The translations under genes and the position numbers were made by a program. Below are positions 15,643-16,094 of a stretch of DNA of 16,094 bases, piece after piece. How positions within the stretch are numbered: position 1 is the stretch's first letter; every line of letters begins with the position of its first letter. This DNA is from JAWVZH01 sp033722295 (GTDB taxonomy: Bacteria > Bacteroidota > Bacteroidia > Chitinophagales > Saprospiraceae), in contig JAWVZH010000060.1 of NCBI GenBank assembly GCA_033722295.1, positions 1-16,094 on the forward strand, given 5' to 3'. The notes under the pieces were generated by a model. The model saw only the letters and a program-made list of their open reading frames with translations, had not been told where the DNA came from and did not search any database.

Positions 15643-15650
15643 CAAATATA
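15643..15650 (-). promoter_or_regulatory. -7 box of the candidate small RNA
   Basis: The minus strand reads TATATTTG followed by CG, a perfect TAnnTTTG. Upstream on that strand is a very A/T-rich stretch (15651-15700), which could act like an UP element. No TTG is found 18-22 bases upstream. The same ten bases TATATTTGCG occur in the opposite direction before the tRNA gene. Confidence 0.5.
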
Positions 15651-15738
15651 TACAAAATTTTTATATATATTTTTTATAATATGTTTTTTTAGTTAAAAAC
15701 AGCAGTTGCAGGTACATAAAAAACCTCTGATGAATGGC

Positions 15739-15746
15739 TATATTTG
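15739..15746 (+). promoter_or_regulatory. -7 box of the tRNA-Leu gene
   Basis: TATATTTG, a perfect TAnnTTTG, 22 bases before the mature tRNA 5' end. This leaves a leader of about 15-20 bases to be removed by RNase P. It is divergent from the small-RNA box about 90 bases away. Confidence 0.55.
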
Positions 15747-15768
15747 CGCTCGATTCGATCGATTCTAC

Positions 15769-15854
15769 GCCCAGATGGTGGAATTGGTAGACACGCTGGC
15801 TTGAGGGGCCAGTGCCCGTTATAGGGCGTGCAGGTTCGACTCCTGTTCTGGGCA
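15769..15854 (+). tRNA. tRNA-Leu (anticodon GAG)
   Basis: The acceptor arms GCCCAGA and TCTGGGC pair perfectly, with discriminator A at 15854. The anticodon stem CTGGC/GCCAG encloses TTGAGGG, giving anticodon GAG (reads CUC/CUU). A long class II variable arm TGCCCGTTATAGGGCG follows, as expected for tRNA-Leu, then the T arm CAGGTTCGACTCCTG. The CCA end is not encoded (CTCC follows) and must be added. Eighty-six bases. It is a standalone gene. Confidence 0.96.
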
Positions 15855-15858
15855 CTCC

Positions 15859-15878
15859 TTTTTTTAAGCTTCGGCTTT
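15859..15878 (+). terminator. Possible terminator or trailer after tRNA-Leu
   Basis: A run of seven T (15859-15865) directly follows the tRNA, then a tiny AAGC-TTCG-GCTT hairpin. The T-run comes before rather than after the hairpin, so a canonical intrinsic terminator is doubtful. The tRNA's own T and acceptor stems followed by the T-run could end transcription. Confidence 0.35.
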
Positions 15879-15897
15879 AGTTCGTATAAGTAGGGTC

Positions 15898-16094
15898 CTA
15901 ATCTGCGAACCGGTAGTTAAATCGTTCTATATCTTCCTTATAGATATCTGCGACCAGGGATCTGAGCTCTTCATCGTATACATCCTCATACTTCGCTTTG
16001 TAGTCATTCTTTAGTAAATGAGGCAGCTCAAGACTCAGACCAAAATTTCGTTCAAGCAAAGAGATCCCAGATTGTAGTTCCTCAAATCGCAGGA
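15898..16094 (-). CDS. Sulfotransferase-like protein, C-terminal 64 residues (cut by window edge)
   Basis: The minus frame is open from the window edge to a TAG at 15900-15898. It ends LPHLLKNDYKAKYEDVYDEE, LRSLVADIYKEDIERFNYRF, AD. The pattern YEDVYDEELRSLVADIYKEDIERFNYRF resembles the C-terminus of carbohydrate sulfotransferase-family proteins (Sulfotransfer_2 type), where it lies after the PAPS-binding core. The catalytic and PAPS-binding motifs would be outside the window, so the assignment rests on this tail alone. It converges with the tRNA gene with 43 bases between. Confidence 0.5.
   Translation of the reverse strand, partial: LRFEELQSGISLLERNFGLSLELPHLLKNDYKAKYEDVYDEELRSLVADIYKEDIERFNYRFAD

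Noticed and set aside
15661..15855. 64-residue minus-strand ORF beginning PRTGVEPARP
   Set aside because: Its N-terminal part is the antisense of the tRNA-Leu gene, a well-known spurious translation, and the rest runs into A/T-rich promoter DNA.

Overview
The window looks like a piece of a Bacteroidota chromosome. The grounds are family-level resemblance (MlaE/MlaF subtype, M43 and CotH lipoproteins, intradiol-dioxygenase lipoprotein), the near absence of Shine-Dalgarno sequences before start codons, and several boxes matching the Bacteroidota -7 promoter element TAnnTTTG. I cannot place it below phylum with confidence. No insertion sequence, prophage, integrase or CRISPR array was seen. It reads as ordinary, densely packed chromosome with a few unusual gene pairings.

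Layout. Positions 1-1162 (-) hold the N-terminal part of an acyl-CoA oxidase/dehydrogenase. Upstream of it lies a YUCCA-like flavin monooxygenase (1247-2386, -). On the + strand follow a secreted protein with weak toxin-23-like features and a lipoprotein, coupled by ATGA (2566-4295). A tight three-gene minus operon runs from 7106 down to 4320: flavin reductase-like protein, M20 metallopeptidase, P-loop NTPase. Across a 164-bp divergent region with an operator-like palindrome, a plus operon of three overlapping genes begins: fabG-type reductase, M43-type metalloprotease lipoprotein and CotH-kinase-like lipoprotein (7271-10375). An AhpD-like CxxC protein (10577-11179) stands alone. A minus cluster follows: SDR (13696-12986), AraC/O6-methylguanine-DNA methyltransferase fusion (12885-11998) and intradiol-dioxygenase-like lipoprotein (11980-11345). 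The plus operon mlaE-mlaF (13891-15401) encodes the membrane and ATPase parts of a lipid-transport ABC system.

The 367 bp between mlaF and a tRNA-Leu(GAG) gene are not empty. On the minus strand they contain a perfect -7 box, about 200 nt without a convincing ORF, and a terminator hairpin with a cUUCGg loop. The hairpin pairs well only as minus-strand RNA, because its G-U pairs become A-C mismatches on the other strand. I read this as an unannotated structured small RNA of about 240 nt, convergent with mlaEF. The window ends in the C-terminus of a sulfotransferase-like gene (minus).

A second theme is promoter placement. Four first-in-transcript genes have a TAnnTTTG-like box ending only 4-5 nt before the ATG, which would give leaderless or nearly leaderless mRNAs.
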